Below, in pieces: positions 34,641 through 44,997 of a DNA stretch of 64,000 bases. The translations under genes and the position numbers were made by a program. Origin of the DNA: Eriocheir sinensis. Taxonomy: Eukaryota > Arthropoda > Malacostraca > Decapoda > Varunidae. Position 1 is the stretch's first letter. The number at the start of each line of letters is the position of its first letter. Where the stretch lies: contig NC_066509.1 in the NCBI RefSeq assembly GCF_024679095.1, forward strand, positions 18,616,098 to 18,680,097, in the 5' to 3' direction. The notes beneath the pieces were generated by a model that saw only the letters and a program-made list of their open reading frames with translations, ran no database searches and was not told the DNA's origin.

Positions 34641-35684
34641 CCCACTTTGAAGAGGTCAGTGTCTCGTAGCCAAAAGGCATCAGGTTTTTGTTTCACCTAT
34701 GCTTGCTTTAAAAGTCCTCAGTCTTTCTCTTTGCTCTACACTTTTGACTGTCCGTTGAAACCATGAAAGAAAAGGAATCAAAGAGGACGAAAAGAAGGGA
34801 AAGGAAAGGCTTTTTTTTATTATGAAGGAAGGGAAAGGAAAAAGGGGGATGAGAAGGGAAGGAACGTAAATTGACGGAAGGAGTGTGACAGGAAGGGGTG
34901 GGAAGGGGACGGGGAAGGAAACGAGGAATAGTTGAGAAGGAAACCGAGGTAGTGGGAAGGGGATGAGGGAGGGAAGGAAGGATTAAATAAATAGTTTGGT
35001 GTCCGACCTCGTACAGTGATCTTGGCGATTGTTTCTGCTCGTCTCAACATATTTCGCTTTGTGACGTCTTTTCCTTAGTCAGGGTAACTTTCTGATCATC
35101 CATGTATTGGCTTATAACGACCCGCAGTACTGTTTTGAAGAAAAAAAAAAAAAAAACCGTGTGGGGTCGTGGTGCTCGAGCAGCCCCGCGCGTCGCTCAG
35201 GGATCCGGAAAGGTTCGAAGTGACTCGTCAGGTGCTGTTCACTCTCAAGGCAGACTGAATTAATGTAATTTATTTATTTTCTTTAAGTTTAAGGTAAGTT
35301 CCGACTCCCTGGGGCAGGTGTGTGTACAGTGGTGGGCTTTATGACTTAATGATTGGTAACAATAGTTGGTAATGCCTCACGCCTCGCAGTAACGTCTGGT
35401 CAGCAGGTAACCACTCAGCCTAGCCTCGCGCCGCCGCCCGCCACGCATCCGTCGCGTCTGCGCACACCGTCACGGCGACGTTGAGCTGCCACGCTGATTT
35501 ACTCAATATTCTGCCTCTTATAACAATCCCATCATATATGCTTATTCATATTTTTATTCAACGTAACATTGTGTCTCTTTTTATATTGTTTTTATTATGT
35601 TTATCCATTTAGCGCGCAAGGGGAGGTGGCATTTGCTTAGTCAAGTTAACCAGATAACGCGAGCTTTTTCTATCAATAAGCATC
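34641..35684. other. no recognised gene; GC-rich patch at 35150-35500
   Basis: 34790-34980 is purine-rich. 35150-35500 contains several CpG-dense stretches (CGCGCGTCG, CGCCGCCGCCCGCC) that could mark a promoter region. No open frame is convincing. Confidence 0.3.
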
Positions 35685-35689
35685 ACGTC

Positions 35690-36119
35690 TGTTGTGTTTG
35701 TAGTCTACCAGCACTTAATTACTCTTGACAGCACTATAACGTACCTGTAATATGTGACAAATGGTTATATCCCATCCTCGTCGACGTGTCCGTGGTGTCG
35801 GTCTTGAGGGGGATGGATAGGCGTGGAGGCACACAGTATTTATTGAGTAAGCTCTACATTACACCCTGAATCTCAGCGCCTTGTGTCCTCGTGTGTGTGT
35901 GTGTGTAGAATCCTCTAGGAGCTATATGTAGCTGAAACTTACATATGGTATACAATCCTAGTATATAAACATACAAAAGTATAAAGGTATCAAAACTTAT
36001 ATAAAGGGATTTGGATTCCTTGTTACTACATAGTTTTGTCTGGGCGCTTACAAAGAAAACTTAACATTAATGCATAACTTATAATTACTTAATACTATGC
36101 TTAATCTACGTACATATCA
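35690..36119 (-). repeat. 3' LTR of the Gypsy element
   Basis: 430 bp, TG...CA ends on both strands' reading. In element orientation it holds a TATATAA box (+ strand 35998-36004 region) and AATAAA (complement of 35839-35844). A short GT repeat differs in length from the other LTR. Confidence 0.92.
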
Positions 36120-36133
36120 TTTCCTTCCCCCTG
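36120..36133 (-). promoter_or_regulatory. polypurine tract
   Basis: In element orientation AGGGGGAAGGAAA directly precedes the 3' LTR start TGATATG. This is the plus-strand primer position in LTR elements. Confidence 0.85.
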
Positions 36134-36148
36134 TCAGAAAGAAAGGAC

Positions 36149-36536
36149 TTTTTTTTATTTTTATTTTTTATTTTTACGTTGATTGCCTATTGCGCCGGTA
36201 GGCATCTTCCCGGTGGGGCCTGATGGTCGGCCCAAGGCTTCTTCCAGGTGGGGCCTGATGGTCGGCCCAGCCCGTTCTGGCGCAGGCGAGTGTTTATAGT
36301 GGCGCCATCTTGCATTGGCTCATGCTGCCCCCCGGAACTCGTTCTTGATTCGCTTGGACGGCTTCCTCTAGAGTCCGGGTTGATGGGTGGTCTTCAGGAC
36401 AGCATGTGGGTAGTTTTAAGCCACTCGGCGGTGACTGAAAAATCCGAGTGGTAGCGTGAGGATTCGAACCCGCGTCGTCCATCACGCGGTGAATGTGGGC
36501 CCAGTACGCTACCACCTACGCCACCGCCTACCCTAC
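36149..36536 (-). mobile_element. SINE copy 2, at the end of the Gypsy pol
   Basis: The same family as 31672-32045, with an A/T-mixed tail at 36149-36176. It sits immediately after the pol stop codon. The tRNA-like A box is damaged (GGTGGCGTAGG); the B box is intact. No clear TSD. Confidence 0.9.
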
Positions 36537-39500
36537 AAATTTAAGCGTTCTGGAGGAACTCCTCTCGTGCTCCGAGCTGGAAGAACTCTCCTATTTCCAT
36601 TTTCTGGAGGAGTAGAAGTATCACTAGAGTCACTAGACTGATCAGGTACATCTATCTCTTTACTCTCAAATGGCATAGGCTCTTCATCGCTTTGGTCTCC
36701 TTCTATTTCTTGAGCCGGAGCCGTGTAAGGTCTAAGTTGGTCGACATGACGTTTCGATACTCGTCCACCAACGTTGACATCATAGTGCATTTGTCCTAGG
36801 TCTTTAGTAACTTGGCCTGGGACCCATTTCACATATGTGTTGTAAGAACGAACCATTACCGGTGAAGAAGGTTTGAACTCATTCACAGTTTGATGTTTGG
36901 CTACTTGTTGCCATTCGCGACTATTTTGTTGTATGTAGAAGTCTGGTTTTAGCAAGTCCAATTTATTCCTGACTCTTCTACCCATCAACAGCTGTGAAGG
37001 AGTTTGTCCGGTAACATAATGTTCAGAAGTTCTATAGGACAATAGGAACTTGCTAACGTGAGCAATAATGTCTGCAGACGTTGCACTCCTTTTTTTTTTT
37101 TTTTTTTTTTTTACGTTGTTGCCTATTGCGCCGGTAGGCATCATCCCGGTGGGGCCTGATGGTCGGCCCAAGGCTTCTTCCAGGTGGGGCCTGATGGTCG
37201 GCCCAGCCCGTTCTGGCGCAGGCGAGTGTTTATAGTGGCGCCATCTTGCATTGGCTCATGCTGCCCCCCGGAACTCGTACTTGATTCGCTTGGACGGCTT
37301 CCTCTTGAGTCCGGGTTGATGGGTGGTTTTCAGGACAGCATGTGGGTAGTTTTAAGCCACTCGGCGGTGACCGAAAAATCCGAGTGGTAGCGTGAGGATT
37401 CGAACCCGCGTCGTCCATCACGCGGCGAATGTGGGTCCAGTACGCTATCACTTCGGCCACCGCCTACCCTACATTTCATGTTATGCTTGAAGGTCTGCAT
37501 AAAGCGTTCCGCTTCACCATTGGTGGCGGGATGGTAAGGTGCTGCCTTAGTATGTTCTATTCCATTGACCTTTAGAAATTCTGAAAATTCACTGGAACAA
37601 AATTGTGGACCATTGTCCGTCACAATGCGAACTGGAAGTCCGTGGGTGGCAAAGACTGGCATTAAGGCTTTTATAGTAGCTTGTGCTGTGGTTGAACTCA
37701 TGTGTATTACCTCTGGCCATTTACTGTAGGCATCTACAATTACTAGAAATGAATGACCAAGGAAAGGACCTGCAAAGTCCAAATGCAATCTTTGCCAAGG
37801 GTGTCTTGGGTATTCCCAAGGATGCATGCGTGCTGGCTTGGGATCATTTTGAAATGCTGAGCAGTTTGGGCATTGTTTTACACATGATTCTATGATGACG
37901 TCTATTCCTGGCAACCACATATACGTCCTTGCGTTCGCCTTTGATTTTACAATACCATGATGGTCAGCATGGACCTCACACAGGACTTTTTCCCATAAAC
38001 TTTCTGGGATAACCACTCTGGCTCCCCTTAGAATACATCCTTGTGCTTCTGACAGCTCTGACCATACCTTTAGATAGGGTTGAAATTCTGCCTGCTCTGG
38101 TACTGTGTTATAACCAGTAACTGATGACTGCAAGATACGTGACAACACTGGATCTTGTTTAGTGGCATGTCTTATCATTTTAGCTGTTATAGGTAAGTTA
38201 TGACATTCTACCATGAGTACACTTCCATCATGTTCCTCTGGAGCCCTTTCCACTGGCAAACGTGATAAGGCATCCGCATTTCCCATTTTCTTGGTAGAAC
38301 GATACTCTATCTCATAAGAGTAAGCTGCTAGTTTGACTGCCCACCTTTGCAATCTGGCGGCTACCAAGGTTGGTAAACCTGCCTTTTCACCCAGTATTGC
38401 AAGAAGAGGTTTGTGGTCTGTGACTAAGGTAAATTTGGCTTTCCCATATAAGTACATGTGAAACTTAGTTACACCATACACTAATGCTAATCCCTCCTTT
38501 TCAATCTGTGAATAGTTTTTCTCTGCTTGATTAAGTGAACGAGAAGCAAATGCAATAGGTCTTTCTGACTCGTCCGGCATTACATGGGCAATTACTGCTC
38601 CTAAGCCATGAGACGATGCATCACATACAAGTTTTACAGGCAAATTTGGTTGGTAATGGGTGAGAAATTTAGATGAAGTTATCTCGCCCTTTATGTGGTT
38701 AACTGCACTGGTGCATTCTTCTGTCTATGTCCATTCTGTGTCTTGTTTCAGAAGGTTATATAGAGGGTGAGCTATGGTTGCTAAGTTTGGAATGAACCTG
38801 TTGTAAAAAGTAATTAACCCGAGAAATGCTCTTAATTCATCAACATTCTCTGGTGTTTAGGCATCTCTAATAGCTCTTATTTTCCCTGGAGTTTTGTGAA
38901 TGCCGTGTCCGTCCACTTTAAATCCCAAGTACTCTACCGAGGGTACAGCAAATTGACATTTGTCTTTGCGGATCCGCAATCCAGTTTTCCGCAAAGTTTC
39001 AAGGACTACTTGAAGTCGTTCCAAGTGTTGAGCTTCATCTTGCCCAGCTACTAGAATGTCATCGACAAAACAGAGTGTACCAGGCTTGCCTATGAACAAC
39101 TTGTCCATTGTCTGTTGCCAAAGTGCTGGACTGCTAGCTACACCGTATGGTAATCTCCTAGGTCGGTACAAACCTAGGTGTGTGCTAAGAGTACATATTT
39201 CTTGGGAAGGTTCATCCATTTGGAGCTGTTGGAAGGCCTGTCTTAAGTCAATTTTTGAAAATACTTTGCAGCCTCCTAGAGCAGCAAACATGTTATCAGG
39301 TTTAGGAAGAGGGTGTTGAGCTATCTGCAACTGAGGGTTGACTGTAACCTTGTAATCTCCACAAAGTCTAATGCCTCCATCACTTTTCACTACAGGGACA
39401 ATGGGGATGCCCCAATCTGAGTAAGTGACTTTCTCCCAAGATCCATTATCTACAAGTCTCTGAATCTCTTGCTCTACCAATGGTTTTAATGGCAAGGGAA

Positions 39501-40215
39501 TCTGTCTAGGGGGATGAAATTTTGGTTTAGCATTAGGTTTTAGTTGTAGACTAGCACATGCATTTATTACAGTTCCTACCCCGTCTTGGAATACTTCTTT
39601 GCTCTGTTCAAGTACTTGAGTTAAATCTTCCTTCAGCAACCTTGATTTTACAGTACATATTTTTGACCAATCCAATGGAATGTGTTGAAGCCAATTCAAA
39701 CCAAGAAGACTCCTTTCTTGTCCTTCCACTACTACAACTGGCAGATTTTTGTATTCCTTCTGTCCATAACAAACATCTACATCCATAGAACCAACAACTT
39801 TTATATAATTACCACTATAGTCTTGAAGCTGTACTTTAGTGGGTGTAATTCTCACATTTGGAATAGACTTAGCCAGATTCTCTGACACTAGTGTAACATC
39901 TGCTGCCGTGTCCAGCTGCATGTTCACAGGTTTGCCATTTAGTGTGACGCTAAGCATAATCCTTTTTTGGGAATTTCCTACCGAGTTAATTATGAAAGCA
40001 AACTGTAAATCAGTGTCACCCTTACTATCGTGAGACTCACTAGGTTGCTTTATATTTGACTCAGTGGATTCTCCAGTGGTATATATTCTTTTCTTAGTCT
40101 TACACATACTAGCAAAGTGCCCTAACTTTTTACAGGCTGAACATTCCTTGGAAGCAGCTGGACACTTATCTTTCTGCCATTGTGTATGACCTGTGTAGCA
40201 TTTACTACTTACTGA
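36537..40215 (-). pseudogene. Gypsy gag C-terminus and pol polyprotein
   Basis: On the minus strand: two Cys/His knuckle segments (KDKCP..., CSACKKLGHFASMC), retropepsin LDTAADVTLV, RT with SKIDLRQAFQQ and the catalytic FVDDILVAG (near 39060), RNase H (CDASSHGLGA ... TDHKPL), then integrase with an HHCC zinc site (HADHHG ... CPNC), LHLDFAG, TDNGPQF and the Glu in NGEAERF. SINE copy 3 splits the integrase right after the catalytic Glu helix, and the C-terminal chromatin-side part ends at PPERLNL. In-frame stops fall near 38857 (TAA) and 38727 (TAG). All the usual catalytic residues can be seen, so decay is slight. Confidence 0.92.
37090..37472 (-). mobile_element. SINE copy 3, inside the Gypsy integrase
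   Basis: Starts GTAGGGTAGGCGGTGG on the minus strand and ends with an A-tail of about 22 (37090-37112). B box intact. It has the same 5' boundary as copy 2 and the same orientation. The two integrase halves (KHNMK and RSATSAD) flank it. Confidence 0.92.
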
Positions 40216-40228
40216 CTGACTGACTGAC

Positions 40229-41165
40229 TTAGACACAGGAATTAGTAGTGATGTTAGTAAATTTGCAGATGATACCAAGATCGGTAGAGTAATTGAGTCG
40301 GATCAGGACGCTAGTATTCTCCAAGGTGAACTCAACAGATTATGACTGGGCGGATAAATGGCAGATGGAGTTCAATGTAGGGAAGTGCAGTATTCTGAGT
40401 GTAGGTAGGAACAACCCCTCACATAACTATTGCTTAAATGACACTCTCATAAGTAGGTCTGGGTGCGAGAGGGATTTAGGGGTCTTAGTGAGCTCTGATC
40501 TCCGTCCAAGGGCACAATGCACTCAAGCTAGAAATCGAGCTAATAGGGTACTGGGATTTATTTCAAGGAGCGTAAGCAACAGAAGCCCCGAAGTCTTCCT
40601 CAAACTATATTTAGCATTAGTTAGACCTCATCTTGACTATGCGGTTCAGTTCTGGTCACCCTACTATATAATGGATATCAAAATGTTAGAATCGGTGCAG
40701 AGGAGGATGACTAAGATGATTCAGGGGTTGAGAAACTTGCCATACGAGGAAAGACTCAAACAGTTAAACTTGCATTCTCTAGAAAGGCGAAGGGTGCGTG
40801 GAGACATGATCGAGGTTTATAAATGGATGAAGGGCTTTAATAAGGGAGACATTCATAAGGTTTTGTTGGTAAGAGAACCGGGTAGGACACGAAGTAACGG
40901 GTTTAAACTGGATAAATTCAGATTCAACAGGGACATAGGAAAAAATTGGTTTACTAACAGGGTGGTGGATGAGTGGAATAGGCTTAGCAGTCATGTGGTG
41001 AGTGCCAATACAATTGTCACATTAAAAAATAGACTAGATAAATTCATGGACAGCGATGTTAGGTGGGGTTAGATACACGGGAGCTTAGGGTCAAAGGAGC
41101 TGCCTCGTACAGGCCTACCGGCCTCTTGCAGACTCCTGCGTTCTTATGTTCTTATGTTCTTATGT
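40229..41165 (+). mobile_element. C-family non-LTR fragment D1 inserted in Gypsy gag
   Basis: The RT C-terminal portion of a C1-like element. It begins within ISSDVSKFADDTK, has a frame break near 40340, then a continuous frame to TAG at 41072 (KCSILSVGRNN, SVQRRMTKMIQ, YKWMKGFNKGD, FTNRVVDEWNRL). The 3' end is CTTGCAGACTCCTGCG plus TTCTTATG repeats. TACTA occurs on both sides (40203-40207, 41165-41169), a possible short TSD. A (TGAC)n tract of about 20 bases lies at the 5' junction. Confidence 0.88.
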
Positions 41166-41836
41166 ACTATTTCCTGCAGTATGTTTGTTGCCTTGTTGTG
41201 GTTGTGTTGGATGACTAGGTTTATTTTTAAGAGAGGCTGGAACAGAGTTCTTTCCATCAATTCTAGGTTTTGTTTTCTTTTTATCTGACTTATTACAGGT
41301 TTAGCTGGCTGGCTAGCATGGTTGTTACCTTCAATTACTTTTGCTTGTCTGTCTGATGCTTCCATTGCTCTAGCTAACTGTAACATTTTTTCAAGAGTTA
41401 AGTCTTTCTCACTAAGTGCCTTTCTCCTTAACTGACTAGAAGAACATTTTTCAATCAGCTGGTCTAAAATAGCATCCTCAGTGTCATGGAATTCACAGGT
41501 TTCTGCTAACTTCCTGAGTCTGGTGACAAAGGCATCTGTTGTTTCATGTGTGTCTTGCTTTATCTGTCTAAACAACACACGTTCATACCTTATGTTGGTC
41601 TTAGGGGTGAAGTGTTTTTCTAGAGCTGTCAGTGGTGATGGCAGTGTCCTGAATATTTCTTGCACCTCCGGGCCTGCTACCTGCAAGAGTAGTGCACGCC
41701 TTTGCCCTTCATTGGTGACTTCTGTAGCATCCAGGTAGAACTGGAACCGTGTCTTCCACTTCTTCCATCGGGGAGCTACTGATGCTGGGTCCTCTACCAA
41801 AGAGAAGGCTGGGGGCTGGTCCACGTCCAAGGGCAT
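41166..41836 (-). pseudogene. Gypsy gag, N-terminal and capsid part
   Basis: Starts ATG at 41836 (MPLDVDQPPAFS), with WKKWKTRFQFYLDA, YERVLFRQIKQ and FVTRLRKLAETCEF, typical of the capsid-like region in Mag/K02A2.6-like Gypsy elements. A frame change near 41275 shifts the distal part; in another frame it reads on into a Gln/His-rich linker that would join the knuckle region at 40215. D1 interrupts the gene between these parts. Confidence 0.85.
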
Positions 41837-41893
41837 CGTGCTTGTCCTCGTCCAGGGCTGTCCGTAGTGGGACGTCCACTCGTCGCCAGGTTT

Positions 41894-41995
41894 TGTTGTG
41901 TTTACAGTCTACCAGCACTTAATTACTCTTGACAGCACTATAACGTACCTGTAATATGTGACAACTGGTTATATCCCATCCTCGTCGCCAGGTTA
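41894..41995 (-). repeat. 102-bp partial LTR duplication next to the 5' LTR
   Basis: Repeats the inner edge of the LTR (TGTTGTGTTTACAGTC... on +) plus the PBS, in tandem. The junction lies in CGACGAG, which occurs both in the LTR interior and at the PBS. Confidence 0.85.
41973..41990 (-). promoter_or_regulatory. primer binding site, tRNA-Ser(GCT)
   Basis: In element orientation TGGCGACGAGGATGGGAT matches the reverse complement of the 3' end of animal tRNA-Ser(GCT) over 18 bases (family knowledge). A second, shorter copy (TGGCGACGAG) at 41879-41888 precedes gag directly. Confidence 0.8.
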
Positions 41996-42559
41996 TGTTG
42001 TGTTTGTAGTCTACCAGCACTTAATTACTCTTGACAGCGCTATAACGTACCTGTAATATGTGACATCTGGTTATATCCCATCCTCGTCGACGTGTTCGTG
42101 GTGTCGGTCTTGAGGGGGATGGATAGGCGTGGAGGCACACAGTATTTATTGAGTAAGCTCTACATTACACCCTGAATCTCAGCGCCTTGTGTCCTCGTGT
42201 GTGTGTGTGTGTGTGTAGAATCCTCTAGGAGCTATATGTAGCTGAAACTTACATATGGTATACAATCCTAGTATATAAACATACAAAGGTATAAAGGTAT
42301 CAAAACTTATATAAAGGGATTTGGATTCCTCGTTACTACATAGTTTTGTCTGGGCGCTTACAAAGAAAACTTAACATTAATGCATAACTTATGAATACTT
42401 AATACTATGCTTAATCTACGTACATATCAACGTCAACCCGCCTCGTTGATTCCCCTCCGCTCGCCACTATCTCCACTCTCCAGTGACCAGTCAATCAGCT
42501 AAGTGTGTGCATGTGTCTGTGTGTCCGTGTTTGTCTGTGGCGAGTGATTTGCGGCAAGG

Positions 42560-42585
42560 ATGGAGCGGCGAGTGTCGGGCGTGAG
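42560..42585 (+). other. candidate short first coding exon (weak)
   Basis: An ATG in fair context (AAGGATGG) opens eight codons followed by AG|GTAAGC, a strong splice-donor match, in CpG-rich DNA just outside the Gypsy element. I find no partner exon. Could be chance. Confidence 0.2.
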
Positions 42586-42599
42586 GTAAGCAAGACAAT

Positions 42600-44930
42600 T
42601 AAGTGTCATGACAGAGCCATCAGCGTCACGAGCTGCTTGGCGGCGTGTAATTTGTGGAGCCGAGCGATGAAGTGTTCGGGGAAGTACCGCCAGGCTGAGG
42701 GGTCGCCGGGACACTGTGCAGCCCGCGTGTCAGGGTCCGCCTCCCTTGTGGGTGACAGATACATACGATTAAGATGAGCAAGGAGCGAGTGGTTTCAAGT
42801 CATCATATTAATTAATTACAAACATTAAGATTCCATTGTGTGCTTACGGTCAGGCGCTCCACTCTGCACCGGTAAGGCTTTGGAGTCATCGTTATTTTCC
42901 GTTTAAAAGATACATACGTTTACGATTATGCAAAGGCAGAGGATTTGAAGGAAGAAACATTGAAATTAAGGTACAATATAATGAATTAAGTTGTCATCAT
43001 GTAAACATTATGATATCGTATAAAATAAGGTGTATAGTAATAAGGTGTCAACTTATACAAAATAAGGTATAGTATAGTAATTCATATGTCATCATTTAAA
43101 AAGAAAATGAGTTAAGTGCGTAACGGTAATTTGTAAGCTATCCCAACAAATAACAAGTTCTTCTATACGACCTGAATCATCTCGAGACGCCTCGCAAACC
43201 TAAACTGATTCGTTTTGAGGCACCGTCACCTGGTTTTGCGATATGCAGCTTATCTATACGTTTGTTATATTATAAAGAAAATATGTCAAGAAAAAGGTTG
43301 AAGCGAAGTCTGTGCATTTCATCGAAGGAGACAAGCACTTCAGAAGCTTTCGTTGGTTTCGTCTCACCTCGACGCCTCGTAGTGAGGGAGTGTGTGTAAC
43401 ACGGCCGCGATTCATCGTTACATTAACTTGAAACACTGTGGCCGTTACAATATTTAGGAAATCTTGATATATTTGTTTCTGAAAAAAAAAAATTAGATAA
43501 CCTTTTGAGGGAACGTCAGCCATGTCAGTCTTCCAGCCACGCGCCAAAGAGACGCCTTCGTGAACCCCTGGACGCCTCGGCACAAAGGCGAGACGCACAC
43601 ACATTAAGTTAACTTACTCATCTCTGCAACGTTTTGTCACACCAGTCAGTCTGAACCTTACTGGAATATTTTAGGTAAACTCTGGACGCCTTGATCCGAA
43701 GATACTCATGTCAGTCTACATTTAATCCCCAAAAGTGCCTAAAATAACCTTTTCAGAGTTAATCTTACTTAACACAACAGCTAATAGATTATAAAACGTC
43801 TTCATCCGAAGACCAAGCATGTCAGTCTACGTTTAAATATCAAAATACCTTAAAGAGCCCTTTTAAAGTAAGTCATACCAGTGAGTAACACTAGGGGACT
43901 TTTCGTTTCCTTTTCTTTTTACTCTTGAGCTGCCTTCTTTCCCTTAAAGAAAAAACTAGCAAAAAAGAAAAAAGAAAGAATCCCAGGACGTCTTGACCTG
44001 GACACACGGACGCGGAGCCCAAATACAGTTCAGTTTGAAACAAACACAGCGTCCAGGCCTTCAGGGGCCCGGGGAGCGAGCGAGGGAGAAACAGATCAAG
44101 GCGGGACACCGAAGGGTCGTGTCGCGCATTGGTTACCGCTCGGCTAACAGGCGGCGGCGGAGCAGGAAGGAACAGAAACTCGGCGAATCAAAGCCTGGCC
44201 GCGGCCTGGCATGCTTCGCGATGGCTGACTTGACCGGGAAAGTTACCCGCCGCCGCTCTGAAACACTCCATCAAAGGATGGAATCCTGCCCTGCCTACCG
44301 CGCCTCCTCCGCCTCCTCCTCCATCTATTCCCCATGCTATTCCTTCTCCCTCTCCTCCTCTTCCTACTATAATGCTACTTCTCCTCCTCCTCCTGTTCTT
44401 ATCCGTCTTTCTTCTCCTCTATCACCCAATCATGTTATGCTTCTGTTCCTCCTCCTCCTCCTCCTCCTAGTTCTCCTATTTCCCGGCCTACAGAAAGATG
44501 GAGAAGCAAAAGGCGATTAAAGTAAAAAAAAAGTAATGTAAAAAAAAAAAAGATAGTGTGCGTGTGTGGTGTGTGTGTGTGTGTGTGTGTTTACCGTGCT
44601 ACAGGTCTCGCATTTTTCTTCAGTTTCTTTGTTTCTAAATACGCACCGCCTCATTTTGTCCCTCCCTCCCTTTCTTCTCTCTCCTCCTCCTCAGCCTACT
44701 TCAGGAACAAAACACTAATTGTCTCGCTCCTCCCCCTCATTCCTCCCTCTCTCCTTCTTTCCCACAAACCCTCTCTCCCTCATTTCCCGAAACAACAGAC
44801 TCTCCTCCCTCCCTCCCTCCATCCATCCCTCCCACTCCCTGACTTGTCTATATTCTTCTCCATCTGCAATTCATGACGAGTAGTTTGTGTTTATTTCATT
44901 GGAGATCAGATTTACAAACAGACGCGCGCG
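42600..44930. other. no recognised gene; degenerate GACGCCTCG and GTCAGTCTAC repeats
   Basis: GACGCCTCG-like motifs recur near 43186, 43371, 43570 and 43684. A ~107-bp duplicated unit (CATGTCAGTCTAC) lies at about 43708 and 43817. From 44280 to 44480 and 44650 to 44870 the DNA is CT-rich. ATGGCTGACTTGACC at 44220 is an open but unassigned start. Confidence 0.35.

Positions 44931-44931
<1 letters not shown>

Positions 44932-44994
<63 letters not shown>
44932..44994. repeat. (CA)n microsatellite
   Basis: About 31 CA units directly before the 5' truncation of element G. Confidence 0.97.

Positions 44995-44997
<3 letters not shown>

Larger units (their letters stand above)
35690..42429 (-). mobile_element. 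Gypsy LTR retrotransposon (Mag-like), structurally complete
   Basis: Read on the minus strand: 5' LTR 41996-42429, PBS, gag, pol (protease, RT, RNase H, integrase), PPT, 3' LTR 35690-36119. ACGTC flanks it at 35685-35689 and 42430-42434, a 5-bp TSD. The LTRs differ by about eight substitutions and a GT-repeat length change by eye (~98% identity), so insertion is fairly recent. Later insertions: SINE copies 2 and 3 and D1. The PBS matches tRNA-Ser(GCT), as in Mag-type elements. Two nonsense codons in pol make it inactive. Confidence 0.92.

Noticed and set aside
36248..37390. Near-identical 68-codon + strand frames at 36248 and 37184
   Set aside because: They are the reverse strand of two SINE copies and not genes.
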